Assembly (NCBI GenBank): GCA_023393915.1
Contig: JAEXBS010000096.1
Span: 248,001 to 312,000 of the forward strand
Direction: 5' to 3'
Source: Bacteroidota bacterium
Lineage (GTDB): Bacteria; Bacteroidota; Bacteroidia; Flavobacteriales; Weeksellaceae
DNA: 64,000 bases
Below, piece by piece: positions 25,749 through 35,585 of this stretch (the stretch's first letter is position 1; the number at the start of each line of letters is the position of its first letter). The translations under genes and the position numbers were made by a program. The notes below the pieces were generated by a model. That model searched no databases, was not told the origin of the DNA, and worked only from the letters and a program-made list of their open reading frames with translations.

Positions 25749-26321
25749 ATGAAAAAAATAACTTTACTTTTCTCTTTTATTGCTTTTATCTCTTGTAAAG
25801 CACAATCTATTATATCGATAGAAGAAGCTTCAAAGTATTACATGTCCGCTGAAGGATTACCTGAGAGCGTCCAATATGTAAAAGACATTAATAAACGCTT
25901 GGATCAATTTACTGGGACTTGGAAAGGAAGTTATGAAGGAAAAAGCTATGAGTTTAGATTTGTGAAAAGAGAATATTTCGGGTCATACTCTGTGAAATGG
26001 GATGAAATTATTGGAAGGGTTTCCATCAAGAAAGACAATCAAATAATCTTCAACACCATTAATATTGCTGATGATCAAAAAACATTTTTGAGAGGATCAA
26101 ATTTGCAAAACAAAGTTTACGTCATGTACTTCGCTGCAAATGCGGATTGTAACGATAGTGGAGATGTATTCATAGAAGTTTCTAAATCGAATACGAATCA
26201 AATGACTTTATATTTTATGAGAGATAATGATATTCTTGTAAATATTGAGCAAAAATGCCCCAATTATTCTACTTATGTACCTTTATTGCCACAGGATAAG
26301 ATGATTTTAGTTAAACAGTAA
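25749..26321 (+). CDS. DUF6705-like lipoprotein
   Basis: 190 residues with a lipoprotein-like signal (MKKITLLFSFIAFISCKAQ). The stretch LDQFTGTWKGSYEGKSYEFR followed by an alternation of short strands (VKWDEIIGRVSIKK) agrees with my memory of the DUF6705 family, frequent in Chryseobacterium and often in small lipoprotein arrays. Function is unknown. It starts 17 bases after the JAMM-like gene, so the two likely form one transcript. A protective or partner role to the upstream protein is possible but untested. The gene ends before 130 bases of plain AT-rich sequence and the intact rnhA. Confidence 0.65.
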   Translation: MKKITLLFSFIAFISCKAQSIISIEEASKYYMSAEGLPESVQYVKDINKRLDQFTGTWKGSYEGKSYEFRFVKREYFGSYSVKWDEIIGRVSIKKDNQIIFNTINIADDQKTFLRGSNLQNKVYVMYFAANADCNDSGDVFIEVSKSNTNQMTLYFMRDNDILVNIEQKCPNYSTYVPLLPQDKMILVKQ

Positions 26322-26450
26322 ACTAAAAACATTAATGAATTCGCGAAACTAAAGTTATATGAAAGATGTAAGGAGATTAAAATTAGTAACCGCAATAGAT
26401 TTAATTAGGAAATATTACGTGATTTTCGTTAAGTCTTTAAATAAGAAGAA

Positions 26451-26927
26451 CTAAAATAATGTAGTAGCATCGGGATTTTCAAAACCTTCATCGATTTCGA
26501 GAGGACCGTTTTTGTAGGCGATAACCGCAAGAGCGTCACATCTTTCATTTTCTATATGCCCACTATGACCTTTAATCCAATGAAAGGTGGGAGAATGGAG
26601 TTGAAGAAGCGGAAGTAAGCGTTTCCATAAATCAGGATTTTTCACGTTTTTAAATCCTCTTTTTTGCCAATTTTGAAGCCAGCCTTTATTTATAGCATCT
26701 GCGACGTAGCGGCTGTCCGTATGAATATGGATCTCGTGTCCACTCGATTTTAGATTCTCGAGCGAAACGATTACAGCCAAAAGTTCCATTCGGTTATTTG
26801 TGGTCAAAGTAAATCCTTTGGAAAAGGTTTTGACCAGTCCCGTTTCTTCTGCTCGCATTAAAATTCCGTAGCCACCTGGTCCAGGATTCTTACTGCATGC
26901 ACCGTCCGTGAAGATATTGATTTTCAA
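26451..26927 (-). CDS. rnhA: Ribonuclease HI
   Basis: Cuts the RNA strand of RNA-DNA hybrids during replication. 158 residues. The catalytic carboxylates are in place: Asp8 (IFTDGACSKNPGPGGYG), Glu48 (NNRMELLAV), Asp71 (IHTDSRYV) and Asp131 (NERCDALAV), with His121/His124 in WIKGHSGH on the flexible loop. The end (GFENPDATTLF) has a decayed homologous copy at 23910, so the 3' part of this gene may have been exchanged when the island arrived. It lies 13 bases after dnaB on the same strand and is probably cotranscribed. Confidence 0.95.
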   Translation of the reverse strand: MKINIFTDGACSKNPGPGGYGILMRAEETGLVKTFSKGFTLTTNNRMELLAVIVSLENLKSSGHEIHIHTDSRYVADAINKGWLQNWQKRGFKNVKNPDLWKRLLPLLQLHSPTFHWIKGHSGHIENERCDALAVIAYKNGPLEIDEGFENPDATTLF

Positions 26928-26940
26928 TGTGTAAACTTAA

Positions 26941-28539
26941 TTAAAAAGGAGCTTCGTCGTCATCGAAATCATTCATTGAAGAACCGGTCAGTCCCGTATA
27001 ATTGCTATTGTCTGGCGCATCAAATGCTTGCGTAGGATCAATACCAGCTTTTAGGTTATTCATTGCTGAAAGGTCTTGATTCGCAAAATTAGCACCGCCG
27101 TATCCCAAAGAATAATCTTGTCCCATTACATCTAAATCTGTAAATTTTCCTAGGTTTTTGATAAAAGACAGTCGAACATCTTCCGTAGCTCCGTTTCTGT
27201 GTTTCGCTATGATAATTTCTGCTTGGTTCTCGGTTCTCGTTTCGTTTCCAACCTCATCATTGTCCCAGAACTCTAATTTATAGTACTCAGGTCTAAAGAT
27301 AAAGGAAACGATATCGGCATCCTGTTCAATCGCTCCTGATTCTCTTAAGTCGGATAATTGAGGTCTTTTGTTGGTTCTAGCCTCCACACTTCTGGAAAGC
27401 TGAGAAAGAGCAATTACAGGAACATTGAGTTCCTTTGCAATGGCTTTTAAGGAACGCGAAATCATCGAGATTTCTTGTTCACGATTCCCTACATTTTTCC
27501 CTCCAGAACTTGCGGTCATTAACTGAAGATAATCGACCATGATCACTTTTACACCATGCTGCATCACGAGTCTTCGGCATTTGGCTCGAAAATCAAAAAC
27601 AGAAAGAGATGGGGTTTCATCTATGTACAAAGGAGCATTCTCTAGTTCAGAAACGTTTGTGTATAAACGGTCCCATTCTTCTTGTGACATATCTCCTTTC
27701 CTTAGCTTTTCAGAAGAAATTCCGGTTTCGGAAGAAATCATCCTGGTGATCAATTGCACGGAAGCCATTTCTAAGGAAAACAGTGCTAATGGAATTTTAT
27801 GTTGAACGGAAATGTTTCTTGCCATAGAAAGCAAAAAAGCGGTTTTACCCATGGCAGGTCTTGCAGCAATAATAATTAAATCAGAATTCTGCCACCCTCC
27901 GGTCGCTCGGTCCAATGCTGTAAATCCAGAAGGAATTCCTGAAAGTCCTTCCTTATCTTTGAGGGAAGTGATTTTATCAATAGCTTCTTTTACAAGAGTG
28001 TTGGCTGTATCGAATCCTTTTTTTATCGTACCGTTTGTAATATCAAAAAAACTTTGCTCTGTTTTATCAAGCAATTCGAAAACATCAGTCGAATCCTTAT
28101 AGGATTGATCAATCACTTCTCCAGAAACATTGATTAGACTGCGTAGAATGTATTTTTCTAAAATAATTCGAACGTGGTATTCAATATGGGCAGAAGAGCT
28201 TACTCCTAAGGTCAGTTCTATAATGTATTGATCACCTCCAGCTAGTGCAAGTTTCTCTTGTTTCTTTAGCTCCTGAATGACGGTCATTAAATCCACCGGA
28301 TTCTGATTGTTGAAAAGGTGTACAACCACTTCATAGATGACCTGGTGTCTAGGATCATAAAAGTGCTCAGCGTGCAAAAGGTCGAACGCATGGTCGAGAC
28401 CTTTTTTATCAATTAGCACAGTTCCTAAAACAAGCTTTTCAAAATCCACTGCATTAGGAGGCATTTTCCCCTGTGAAATAGAGAGTTCTTTTGCGAAATT
28501 TCCGTGAATAAGTGAAGATAAAGTTTCCTTTTGTGCCAT
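26941..28539 (-). CDS. dnaB: Replicative DNA helicase
   Basis: 532 residues, a normal DnaB with no intein. The N-terminal helical domain (PPNAVDFEKLVLGTVLID through residue 150) is followed by the RecA-like motor with Walker A IIAARPAMGKTAF, motif H2/Walker B VIMVDYLQLM, and LSQLSRSVEARTNKRPQLSDL for the later motifs. An acidic tail (MNDFDDDEAPF) closes the protein, as is common in Bacteroidetes. It acts as a hexamer at the replication fork. rnhA follows 13 bases downstream. Confidence 0.96.
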   Translation of the reverse strand: MAQKETLSSLIHGNFAKELSISQGKMPPNAVDFEKLVLGTVLIDKKGLDHAFDLLHAEHFYDPRHQVIYEVVVHLFNNQNPVDLMTVIQELKKQEKLALAGGDQYIIELTLGVSSSAHIEYHVRIILEKYILRSLINVSGEVIDQSYKDSTDVFELLDKTEQSFFDITNGTIKKGFDTANTLVKEAIDKITSLKDKEGLSGIPSGFTALDRATGGWQNSDLIIIAARPAMGKTAFLLSMARNISVQHKIPLALFSLEMASVQLITRMISSETGISSEKLRKGDMSQEEWDRLYTNVSELENAPLYIDETPSLSVFDFRAKCRRLVMQHGVKVIMVDYLQLMTASSGGKNVGNREQEISMISRSLKAIAKELNVPVIALSQLSRSVEARTNKRPQLSDLRESGAIEQDADIVSFIFRPEYYKLEFWDNDEVGNETRTENQAEIIIAKHRNGATEDVRLSFIKNLGKFTDLDVMGQDYSLGYGGANFANQDLSAMNNLKAGIDPTQAFDAPDNSNYTGLTGSSMNDFDDDEAPF

Positions 28540-28685
28540 TAAGCAAAGATAGTTTTTTTGATGACCGAATAAAAAGTTTTAATTCACAATCCCAAGACGC
28601 AGCTATATAAACTATTGATTAACAGTGTTAAGGATTGTTAATAAGTTGTTTTCTTTCCTTTTTGGTTCTAATGGTTCCTAAAGAA

Positions 28686-29927
28686 TTAGTAATTCATTTT
28701 TCGAAGTTTTGGATTGGTTCTACCCACGAGTAATGCAATGAGTAGAGTCATGGAGCCTCCAAAAACGACAGACCGTGCAACACCTAAAAATTTAGCTGCA
28801 ACTCCACTTTCAAATTGGCCTAGTTCATTACTGGACATAATGAAAATGGAATTTACGCTAAGGACTCTTCCTCGAATGTGTTCCGGTGTTTTTAATTGGA
28901 CAATTGTCCCTCGAATGACTACAGAGATTCCGTCAAGCATGCCACTGAGCATAAGAAAGACAAAAGAAAGCCAATACCACTGAGAGAGTCCAAATCCGAT
29001 AATGCAAAGTCCAAATCCAGCCACAGCAACAAGCAGTATTTTTCCCTGATTTTTCCTTAGTGGCACAAAAGCTAATGTGGCAATAATAATCATAGCTCCA
29101 ATATCAGAGGCTGCATTTAAGAAGCCAAATCCTTGGGATCCTACTCCTAAAAGGTCTCGAGCAAAGACCGGGATCATAGCCACTGCACCCCCAAATAGTA
29201 CGGCGAACATGTCAAGGATTTGTGCTCCAAAGATTTCTTTCGTTTTGTAAATATAGCTTAGCCCTTCTTTCATGCTTTTAAGTACTGGGGTACGCTCTGT
29301 GGTTTTGATTTCACTAGGGAAAAGTGGGAGTCTCCAAAAGAATAAGGAGGCCAAAAACATTAATCCCACAACGATAAAAAGAGTTCCAGGAATTCCAAAC
29401 CAATGAATGAAGAATCCTCCTAGCGCATGTCCTGATACTGAAGCGGTTAGAAAGGTAGCTTGATTTACTGTAATGGCTGCAGGAAGTCGGATAGGGCCTA
29501 CTATTTTAGGAATCATTGAGGGAACTAAGGGTCCTAAAAAGGCCCGACAGAATCCCGTTAAAAAGACAGTGGCATAAATGAAGTAGGAAAATTCTTTTCC
29601 CGAAAAATGATGCAAATCACTTTGGAAAAAAGCTATTAAAGCAAGTATACCGATTAAAGCGACGTATAGGTAATTGCAGGTAAGTAGTAGTCGTTTCTTT
29701 TCTGAGTTGTCAATAACGTGTCCCGCATAGAGCGCTGAAGAAACCGCAGGAATGACTTCCGAGAGTCCAATGAGTCCAATGGCAAAAGGATCTTTTGTCA
29801 AATCATAAATCCACCAACCTAAAAGTGTGGCGAGCATTCTAAAAGATAGCACTAGGAAAAAACGCCCTAGAATCAATTGCCGAAATACAGGAATCAAAAG
29901 CGTTTTAATCGGCTCTCTAGATATCAT
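28686..29927 (-). CDS. MFS transporter (EntS/MFS_3-like)
   Basis: 413 residues, twelve predicted membrane helices. The N-terminal FFLVLSFRMLATLLGWWIYDLTKDPFAIGL and the loop YAGHVIDNSEKKRLLL (the motif-A region after helix 2) are typical of the MFS subgroup that includes enterobactin exporter EntS and macrolide exporters. KTPEHIRGRVLSVNSIF is the corresponding motif in the second half. The exported substrate is not evident; no siderophore genes are nearby. It is followed by dnaB on the same strand and preceded by the GH3 gene by 73 bases. Confidence 0.85.
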   Translation of the reverse strand: MISREPIKTLLIPVFRQLILGRFFLVLSFRMLATLLGWWIYDLTKDPFAIGLIGLSEVIPAVSSALYAGHVIDNSEKKRLLLTCNYLYVALIGILALIAFFQSDLHHFSGKEFSYFIYATVFLTGFCRAFLGPLVPSMIPKIVGPIRLPAAITVNQATFLTASVSGHALGGFFIHWFGIPGTLFIVVGLMFLASLFFWRLPLFPSEIKTTERTPVLKSMKEGLSYIYKTKEIFGAQILDMFAVLFGGAVAMIPVFARDLLGVGSQGFGFLNAASDIGAMIIIATLAFVPLRKNQGKILLVAVAGFGLCIIGFGLSQWYWLSFVFLMLSGMLDGISVVIRGTIVQLKTPEHIRGRVLSVNSIFIMSSNELGQFESGVAAKFLGVARSVVFGGSMTLLIALLVGRTNPKLRKMNY

Positions 29928-30000
29928 TGCGCAAAGGTAAAGAAACGGATGGTGTTTTTTGCTCAGGAGCGTTAAAAAATAGTTGGTTTATTATTAGTAT

Positions 30001-31512
30001 TTACGTGGGCGAATTTTCTTGAAAAACCAAGAGCTTTTCTGCTGTTTTTCGATCATTGGCTAATCGTGGCGTTTTATTTTGTCCTCCAAGTTTTCCTTCT
30101 GCTTTGGCGTATTTTTGAAAAGCTCCTTTTTCTAGTAAGGTGATTTGAAGCCTTTTTAGAACATTTCCGTCAATTAAGTCCTTATAATAGGAATTTCTAC
30201 CCGCCAGTTCTCTATCGAGGTGATTGGCAAAAGCTTCCAAATTCTCTGGCTTCTTCTCAAATTCAATAAGCCACTCATGATACGGCAGACCTATTTCCGT
30301 TGTGACTTGAGGGGCTAAATGAAACTCCGTAATACTGCAGGGATACTTTTGAAGGGTGGCTTCCAATGCTTTTTCGATTTCAATAGCGATTACATGTTCA
30401 CCAAACGCACTGGTAAAATGACTGGTCCTTCCTGAAACAACAATACGGTGTGGGTCCTTTGAAATAAAACGTACCACATCACCAATAGAATAAGCCCATA
30501 ATCCTGAATTGGTCGTTAGGATTAAGGCGTAATCCTGACCTAGCTCTACTTCAGAGAGGGTCAAACGTCGAGCATCCGATTTCCCATATTCTTCTAAAGG
30601 AATGAACTCATAAAAAATTCCATGATTAGTTAATAGTAGAAGTCCTTCATTTCTGTAATCGTCTTGAAAAGCAAAAAATCCTTCACTGGCTGGATAGGTT
30701 TGTATCGTATCCACCTTTTTACCTAGTAGCATTTCCATTTTTTCCCGGTAAGGTTCGTAGTTGACTCCTCCGGTGATCAATAGGCTAAGATTTGGGAATA
30801 GCTGGGTTATTTTCTTCCCCGTTTTTTCTTGTAGTTTTTCAAAATACATGATTAACCAAGGCGGTATTCCAGAGATCAGCGTCATGTTTTCGTTTTGAGT
30901 TTCCTCAACGATTTTATCTACTTTGGTTTCCCAATCCTCGATGAGGTTCGTCTTAAGACTCGGTAAGCGATTCTTTTGCAAGTAAGAAGGAATATGGTGC
31001 GCCACAATTCCTGAGAGCCTTCCGGTTTTTATTCCACCGACTTCTTCGAGTTGGGGAGAACCTTGAAGAAAAATCATCTTTCCTGAAACAAAAGAGGCCG
31101 AGTCCTTTTGATCGATATAATGAAAAATAGCACTTTGAGCGGCCGCGATCTGATATTCGATTCCTTCTTTCGATAGTGGAATGTATTTGGTGCCCGAGGT
31201 AGTGCCTGATGTCTTTGCAAAATACTCTGGAGTTCCTGGCCAAAGAATATGGTTTTCTCCTCTCTTTACTTTTTCAATTAAGGACTTTAATCCTTCATAA
31301 TCAACTACAGGAACTTTTGATTGGAAGTCAGAAAGGGAATGAATGTCCTGAAAATTATGCAAGCGACCAAAGAGCGTCTTTTCTGCTGTCCGAATGAGCT
31401 CAAGTAAGAGCTTTTCTTGATCGCTTATAGCCTCAGCTTTAAAATTTTTCGCCTTTTGAACGTGTCGCTTTGCCCATTGACGAGCAATGAAAGTTTTAAT
31501 TAGGGAGATCAT
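30001..31512 (-). CDS. GH3-family acyl-acid-amido synthetase-like protein
   Basis: 503 residues from the ATG at 31510-31512; the longer reading adds 11 hydrophobic residues. It belongs to the plant-auxin-named GH3 family of ANL-type adenylating enzymes. The ATP/AMP motifs are FAKTSGTTSGTKYIPLS (P-loop-like), TYPASEGFFAFQDD and YSIGDVVRFIS (AMP-ribose Asp). The C-terminal lid HEWLIEFEKKP is present. Plant members join amino acids to hormones; the bacterial substrate is unknown. It is divergent from mfd. Confidence 0.88.
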   Translation of the reverse strand: MISLIKTFIARQWAKRHVQKAKNFKAEAISDQEKLLLELIRTAEKTLFGRLHNFQDIHSLSDFQSKVPVVDYEGLKSLIEKVKRGENHILWPGTPEYFAKTSGTTSGTKYIPLSKEGIEYQIAAAQSAIFHYIDQKDSASFVSGKMIFLQGSPQLEEVGGIKTGRLSGIVAHHIPSYLQKNRLPSLKTNLIEDWETKVDKIVEETQNENMTLISGIPPWLIMYFEKLQEKTGKKITQLFPNLSLLITGGVNYEPYREKMEMLLGKKVDTIQTYPASEGFFAFQDDYRNEGLLLLTNHGIFYEFIPLEEYGKSDARRLTLSEVELGQDYALILTTNSGLWAYSIGDVVRFISKDPHRIVVSGRTSHFTSAFGEHVIAIEIEKALEATLQKYPCSITEFHLAPQVTTEIGLPYHEWLIEFEKKPENLEAFANHLDRELAGRNSYYKDLIDGNVLKRLQITLLEKGAFQKYAKAEGKLGGQNKTPRLANDRKTAEKLLVFQENSPT

Positions 31513-31566
31513 GAAAACAAAAATAGCAATTTTTACACTCCACACTTAAGTTTTTTGCAAATTCGT

Positions 31567-31574
31567 TACCTTTG
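31567..31574 (+). promoter_or_regulatory. Promoter -7 box for mfd
   Basis: TACCTTTG matches TAnnTTTG 67 bases before the mfd ATG. The expected -33 TTG is not clear. Confidence 0.4.
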
Positions 31575-31641
31575 CCCTTGAAAAAAGAGGTGCAAAAATC
31601 CGGCTGGATTTTGTCCTCGTTTTTTAATTTTTCTAAATCCG

Positions 31642-34600
31642 ATGAATTCCCCGAAAGACACCCTGATTCCCCAGCTTTTATCACTTGAAATGGGAAGGCG
31701 TATTTTTGACGCCTTCGCCGAGAATAAGGCATTGCAGGTAAAAGGATTTGCAGGGAGTTCGATTACCTTGTGGACCGCCATCGCCTTTTTACTAGGCAAA
31801 AGAAATCTTTTGTATTTGGTACAGGATAAAGAAGAAGGACTTTATGCAAATGCAGAACTGGAGGAAATTTTAGGTGAAGATCAGGTGCTTTATTTTCCCC
31901 CTTCCTATTTAGAGCCTTACCAAGTTGAAAAAGTTCAAAATGCCAACTTAGTTTTAAGAACTGAAGTCCTTAGTCGCCTCTCTAGAAATGGAAATCCACA
32001 ACTCATCGTAGCTCCCTATAGAGCGCTTTGTGAGAAAGTTTTAAAGAAAGATGATTTTCAAGGTCTTAGCCGAACTTTTAAAGTGGGAGAATCGATAGAG
32101 TCCGATTTAGAAACGTTACTTCGAGAGCAGTTTCATTTTTCCTATTGTGATTTTGTCTCTGAACCAGGAGAATTTGCAGTGCGAGGAGGGATTGTTGATA
32201 TTTTCTCTTACGCTAATGAAGAGCCGTATCGTATTTCATTATTTGGAAATGAAATTGATTCTATTCGAACTTTTGACATTGAAACTCAGTTGTCTAAAGA
32301 AAAAGTATTGGAATTTGAACTTATTTCTAATATGACGCAATCGTCAAGTTCCAAGAAGATAAGTTTTTTGGAACTATTGCCCAAAGATACGTTAATCGTA
32401 AGTAAAGAAGCTTATTTAGGTTTAAAAAAGGTGGAGGCGTTCTATAAAAAAGCAGAAGAGGTTTTTGAAAATTTAAGTAAGACCTTGCTGCATTCTTCAC
32501 CACAAGAACTGTTCGTCAGTCCTCAGGGCCTTGAAGAAGGGCTGGGAAAAATGCAATGGGTTGATTTTTCGAGCCAAGGAATGGGAGTTGCAAAAGTATT
32601 GGACTTCTCTATGAAAGTTCAGCCAACTTTTAATAAAAATTTTCAGTTTCTCGCCCAAGATCTATCAGATAAGAAGAAGGAGGGGTACCAAACATGGATT
32701 TCTTTTAGTTCGGACAAGCAGAAGGAAAGACTTGAAAGCATTCTTGAAGAATTGAATGAAGAGGTTCATTTCAAAAGCTTTAGGTCGGAACTCCACGAAG
32801 GTTTCATTGATCCAGAACTAAAAATTTCGGTGTACACTGATCACCAGATTTTTGATCGTTACCAGCGCTACAAAGCAAAGAATGAATTTGCTAAATCTGA
32901 GCAGCTGACCCTGAAAGATTTGATGGCTCTAAAGGTGGGTGATTACATCACCCACATAGATCATGGTATTGGAAAATTCATGGGACTGGTCAAAGTCAAC
33001 AATAATGGGAAGATACAAGAGTGCTTTAAGCTGGTTTATAAAAACCAGGATCTTCTGTATGTGAGTATTCATTCATTGCATAAGATTTCGAAATACAACG
33101 GGCCCGATGGAAAATCCGTAGTGCTATCCAAATTAGGGTCTCCTGCATGGAAATCACTAAAAGCGAAAACCAAAGCAAAAGTCAAAGAAATTGCCTTTGA
33201 TCTTATTCAGTTGTACGCCCAAAGAAAAACAGCGAAAGGCTTTGCTTTTACTCCCGACACTTACTTACAAAACGAATTGGAAGCGAGTTTTCTTTATGAG
33301 GACACTCCTGATCAAGAAAAAGCTACTCGTGATGTAAAAATGGATATGGAAAGTCCCCAGGTCATGGATCGATTGGTCTGCGGTGATGTGGGGTTTGGAA
33401 AAACCGAAGTTGCTATTCGTGCAGCTTTTAAAGCAGCTACCGATGGAAAGCAAGTGGCTGTACTTGTGCCGACGACTATTTTAGCCTTCCAACATTACCG
33501 AAGTTTTAAGGAGCGCTTAAAGGAATTTCCTGTAACGGTTTCTTACCTTAATCGTTTTCGAACCGCAAAACAAAAATCAGAGACCAAACAAGGACTACGC
33601 GAAGGGAAGATCGATATTGTAATTGGTACCCATCAGCTGGTTGGAAAAGATATTGAGTTTAAAGACCTTGGTCTTTTAATTATTGACGAAGAACATAAGT
33701 TTGGAGTTGGAGTGAAAGATAAATTGAAGACCCTTAAGAGCAATGTGGATACCTTGACTCTAACGGCTACTCCCATTCCTCGAACTTTGCAGTTTTCTTT
33801 AATGGCTGCCAGAGATTTGTCGGTGATCAAAACACCTCCACCAAATCGTCAGCCGGTGGAAACACAAAGTGTTGGTTTTGATGAGGAGCTTATTCGTGAC
33901 GCTATCACTTACGAGCTTCAGCGTGACGGACAAGTGTATTTTATCAATAATCGAATCGAAAACCTTAAAGAGATTGCTGGACTAATACAAAGGCTTGTTC
34001 CTGATGCAAGAGTCATCACCGGTCACGGTCAAATGGATGGAAAAGAGCTGGAGCGCAATGTGCTGGATTTCATGGAAGGGAAGTACGATGTACTGGTTTC
34101 TACAACTATTATTGAAAGTGGTGTGGATGTTCCCAATGCCAATACACTCTTCATTAATGATGCGCAGAAGTTTGGAATGGCGGATTTGCATCAAATGAGA
34201 GGACGAGTGGGAAGGAGTAACCGAAAGGCTTTTTGCTATCTAATTACGCCTTCTTATGATTTGATATCTTCAGAGGCCCGAAAAAGATTAGAAGCCATAG
34301 AGCAATTTTCGGATTTGGGGAGTGGATTTCAAATTGCCATGAAGGATTTAGAGATTCGGGGAGCGGGAGATCTTCTAGGGGCTGAGCAGAGTGGATTTAT
34401 CAATGAAATGGGTTTCGAGGCTTATCAGAAAATCATGCAAGAAGCGCTGGAAGAACTACAAAACGATAGCGAGTTTGAGAATTTGTTCGAGAACGAAGAA
34501 GAGCGAAGAAAATTAGTAGGAGCGCAAAGAGACGTAAATATCGATACGGATCTCGAACTCATGCTTCCGGATTATTATGTGCAAAGCACAGAGGAAAGAC

Positions 34601-34989
34601 TCCATCTCTACCAGAAATTAGCAGATCTAAATAATAAGATTGACCTTCTTAAAGTGGAGCACGAACTGATCGATCGATTTGGACCTCTGCCAGAGGAGGC
34701 TAAGAACCTGCTTAAATCCGTAGAGCTCAAATGGCTGGCAGAGAGAGTAGGGTTTGAAAAAATTGTGATACGAAATGGGGTCTTTTTAGGGTATTTCCCT
34801 TCAAGTACTCAGGACCGATTTTACTCGAGTGAAAAATTTCAAGGAATTATTGAGTATCTTACCTCTAATCCACTGGAAGGAGTCCTTAAGGAAAAGCAAA
34901 GTAGGGAGGGAAGTCAACTGCTACTTCGAAAAGAAAAAGTGGAATCCGTGGAAGAGGTCACCCGAGTTTTAGAAAGACTGGTAAGTTAA
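31642..34989 (+). CDS. mfd: Transcription-repair coupling factor
   Basis: 1115 residues. Removes RNA polymerase stalled at DNA damage and recruits UvrABC. In order: a UvrB-homology N-terminal module (to about 300), the RNA-polymerase-interacting CarD/RID domain (LKVGDYITHIDHGIGKFMGL near 435), the RecG-like translocase with Walker A GDVGFGKTE (from residue 581) and DEEH (about 681), TATPIPRTLQF, the QMRGRVGRS motif VI, and the C-terminal TRCF domain (about 960-1100). The start MNSPKDTLIPQLL is near the usual family start. It is followed after 32 bases by pth. Confidence 0.96.
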   Translation: MNSPKDTLIPQLLSLEMGRRIFDAFAENKALQVKGFAGSSITLWTAIAFLLGKRNLLYLVQDKEEGLYANAELEEILGEDQVLYFPPSYLEPYQVEKVQNANLVLRTEVLSRLSRNGNPQLIVAPYRALCEKVLKKDDFQGLSRTFKVGESIESDLETLLREQFHFSYCDFVSEPGEFAVRGGIVDIFSYANEEPYRISLFGNEIDSIRTFDIETQLSKEKVLEFELISNMTQSSSSKKISFLELLPKDTLIVSKEAYLGLKKVEAFYKKAEEVFENLSKTLLHSSPQELFVSPQGLEEGLGKMQWVDFSSQGMGVAKVLDFSMKVQPTFNKNFQFLAQDLSDKKKEGYQTWISFSSDKQKERLESILEELNEEVHFKSFRSELHEGFIDPELKISVYTDHQIFDRYQRYKAKNEFAKSEQLTLKDLMALKVGDYITHIDHGIGKFMGLVKVNNNGKIQECFKLVYKNQDLLYVSIHSLHKISKYNGPDGKSVVLSKLGSPAWKSLKAKTKAKVKEIAFDLIQLYAQRKTAKGFAFTPDTYLQNELEASFLYEDTPDQEKATRDVKMDMESPQVMDRLVCGDVGFGKTEVAIRAAFKAATDGKQVAVLVPTTILAFQHYRSFKERLKEFPVTVSYLNRFRTAKQKSETKQGLREGKIDIVIGTHQLVGKDIEFKDLGLLIIDEEHKFGVGVKDKLKTLKSNVDTLTLTATPIPRTLQFSLMAARDLSVIKTPPPNRQPVETQSVGFDEELIRDAITYELQRDGQVYFINNRIENLKEIAGLIQRLVPDARVITGHGQMDGKELERNVLDFMEGKYDVLVSTTIIESGVDVPNANTLFINDAQKFGMADLHQMRGRVGRSNRKAFCYLITPSYDLISSEARKRLEAIEQFSDLGSGFQIAMKDLEIRGAGDLLGAEQSGFINEMGFEAYQKIMQEALEELQNDSEFENLFENEEERRKLVGAQRDVNIDTDLELMLPDYYVQSTEERLHLYQKLADLNNKIDLLKVEHELIDRFGPLPEEAKNLLKSVELKWLAERVGFEKIVIRNGVFLGYFPSSTQDRFYSSEKFQGIIEYLTSNPLEGVLKEKQSREGSQLLLRKEKVESVEEVTRVLERLVS

Positions 34990-35021
34990 TAGAAAAAAAG
35001 TAAACAAATTTTAGAGACCCA

Positions 35022-35585
35022 ATGAAATATTTAGTGGTAGGCTTAGGCAACAAAGGTGCGGAGTACGAAGAAACACGTCACAATGTAGGCTTTAAAGTGG
35101 TGGAAGAGATGGCAAAGAAGATGGAGTCTTCTTTCCAAACGGATCGCTTTGGTTGGATTTGCCGTGGGAAATACAAAGGCAGAACGGTCCTGTTATTAAA
35201 GCCCGATACCTATATGAATCTTTCCGGAAATGCGGTTAAGTTTTGGATGGAGAAAGAAAACATCCCGTTATCCAACCTATTAGTCGTCACGGACGACCTT
35301 CAGCTACCCTTTGGAACGCTCAGGCTAAAAGGGAAAGGTTCGGATGCAGGGCACAACGGACTTAAGAGCATAGAATCTTCTCTTTCCACCCAGGCCTATC
35401 CTCGACTTCGATTTGGGATTTCTGCGGATTTCTCAGAGGGGAAACAAGTAGATTATGTCCTAGGTGTTTGGACTCAGGAGGAGAGGGATCGACTTCCAGA
35501 AAGACTAGAAAAATTTGCTTCTTGTGCTCTGAGTTTTGTCTTTGCAGGCATTCAAAACACGATGTCCGCTTTCAACGGCAAATAA
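35022..35585 (+). CDS. pth: Peptidyl-tRNA hydrolase
   Basis: Frees tRNA from peptidyl-tRNA lost by ribosomes. 187 residues, standard length. Key residues are visible: LVVGLGNKGAEYEETRHNVGF (Asn of GLGN and the catalytic His of RHNVG), LLLKPDTYMNLSG (the second Asn), and GSDAGHNGLKSIE (GHNGL with Asp and the third Asn). It is cytoplasmic. It lies 32 bases after mfd and is likely cotranscribed with it. A hairpin between its stop and the convergent carbonic anhydrase gene has its T run on the other strand. Confidence 0.96.
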   Translation: MKYLVVGLGNKGAEYEETRHNVGFKVVEEMAKKMESSFQTDRFGWICRGKYKGRTVLLLKPDTYMNLSGNAVKFWMEKENIPLSNLLVVTDDLQLPFGTLRLKGKGSDAGHNGLKSIESSLSTQAYPRLRFGISADFSEGKQVDYVLGVWTQEERDRLPERLEKFASCALSFVFAGIQNTMSAFNGK

